Of a stretch of 64,000 bases of DNA, positions 63,425 through 64,000 are shown one piece after another. The notes beneath the pieces are model-generated. The model searched no databases, was not told the origin of the DNA, and was given only the letters and a program-made list of their open reading frames with translations. Position numbers and translations under genes: made by a program. This DNA comes from Bacillota bacterium (GTDB lineage Bacteria; Bacillota; Sulfobacillia; JAMCWA01). The DNA is taken from assembly GCA_023475165.1 (NCBI GenBank), contig JAMCWA010000084.1, positions 1 through 64,000 of the forward strand. The letters are read 5' to 3'. The first letter of the stretch is position 1; each line of letters starts with the position of its first letter.

Positions 63425-64000
63425 TTACTCCTCCTCCACTCTCCGGATATTCGCTCCCAGGGCCGCCAGCTTCTCGACTAAACCGACGTAGCCCCGATCT
63501 AGATGGTCCAGCCGAGCGACCTGGGTTTGGCCCTCTGCCGCCAAACCGGCCAAGACCAGGGCGGCTCCCGCCCGGAGATCGGTGGCTTTCACCTGGGCTC
63601 CCATCAATCGTTTAGCCCCCTTGACAATGGCGGTGCGCCCTTCAATCTTGATGTTGGCCCCCATCCGTCTTAACTCGTCTACGTGCATGAAACGGTTTTC
63701 AAAAACCGTCTCCGTGATCAGGCTGGTCCCCTCCGCCAGGGCCAGGAAGGCCATCATCTGGGCCTGCATATCAGTCGGAAATCCGGGATAAGGGAGGGTC
63801 TTGACATCCACTGGCTCGGGTCGCCCCTCCATCAACACCCTGACCCCCGTACCATCTTCTTCAAATACCCTGACCCCGGCTTCTCGCAGTTTGGCCACCA
63901 GGGGCTTCAGGTGTTCAATGATGACGTTCTCGACCAGGACGTCCCCTTCAGTAAGGGCTGCCGCTACCAGGTAGGTCCCCGCCTCGATGCGATCAGGGAT
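63425..64000 (-). CDS. murA: UDP-GlcNAc 1-carboxyvinyltransferase, start beyond window
   Basis: First committed step of peptidoglycan synthesis. The frame is open from the window end ([20 protein letters not shown]) through [37 protein letters not shown] and [19 protein letters not shown], with [14 protein letters not shown] near the C-terminus. Stop at 63425. The N-terminal catalytic Cys lies outside the window. Confidence 0.95.
   Translation of the reverse strand: MPDRIEAGTYLVAAALTEGDVLVENVIIEHLKPLVAKLREAGVRVFEEDGTGVRVLMEGRPEPVDVKTLPYPGFPTDMQAQMMAFLALAEGTSLITETVFENRFMHVDELRRMGANIKIEGRTAIVKGAKRLMGAQVKATDLRAGAALVLAGLAAEGQTQVARLDHLDRGYVGLVEKLAALGANIRRVEEE

Overview
The window looks like chromosome from a spore-forming, fairly high-GC Bacillota (Clostridia/Moorellia-like). 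The signs are a SpoIIQ-like endopeptidase followed by SpoIID, a T-box leader on the DAHP synthase gene, a yvlBCD-like envelope-stress operon, copper-amine-oxidase-fold secreted proteins, and strong Shine-Dalgarno sequences often paired with TTG or GTG starts. No rRNA, tRNA or CRISPR array is visible. The species was not identified.

Layout. 1-6.9 kb: end of an ABC-2 permease, DNA repair methyltransferase, aroF with a T-box, a GH18-like secreted protein, DUF1232, and phosphoglucose/phosphomannose isomerase. 7.0-12.7 kb: a promoter and an operon of DUF2089, two DUF4097 beta-helix proteins, small membrane proteins and a YvlD-type holin-like protein, ending with a HAD phosphatase and a terminator. 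12.9-19.4 kb: a surface-glycan cluster (long RmlA, CDP-glucose synthesis, glycosyltransferases, methyltransferase). 19.8-24.3 kb: a truncated EamA transporter, a VapBC module, DUF1177 and a six-heme lipoprotein. 24.6-28.5 kb: UvrC with an unusual insertion, UbiX, and a second VapBC module. 28.9-36 kb: a lipoprotein and a compact peptide-modification operon. 36-50 kb: TerC, an AraC regulator, two tandem urocanases, a branched-chain-type ABC transporter (Liv) and an NtrB/NtrC-type two-component pair. 50-56.6 kb: a MacB-like ABC pair with DUF2318, glycerate kinase, a BtuF-like protein without signal peptide, and an IS66 remnant. 56.7-64 kb: sporulation genes, an OmpR/HAMP two-component pair, a NapH-like iron-sulfur membrane protein and the start-side part of murA.

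The most interesting locus is 30.8-36.0 kb. Six overlapping or abutting minus-strand genes encode a PqqD-like leader-binding protein, a radical SAM/SPASM enzyme, a second SPASM protein that has lost the CxxxCxxC cluster motif, a transglutaminase-fold protein with Cys-His-Asp, and an ABC exporter. A short LuxR-type regulator diverges from them. This resembles a RiPP pathway with lasso-like B1/B2 components but with a radical SAM pair in place of the lasso cyclase. No precursor is certain; two short ORFs upstream are candidates.

The second theme is a dispersed non-autonomous repeat family, with about eleven traces here. Two near-complete copies of about 300 bp carry CTAG-bordered terminal inverted repeats. 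One 54-bp mini-copy sits inside the aroF T-box leader, two copies supply the stop codon of the preceding gene, and one lies at the break point of the truncated transporter. Gene 3' ends are also duplicated a short way downstream in several places.
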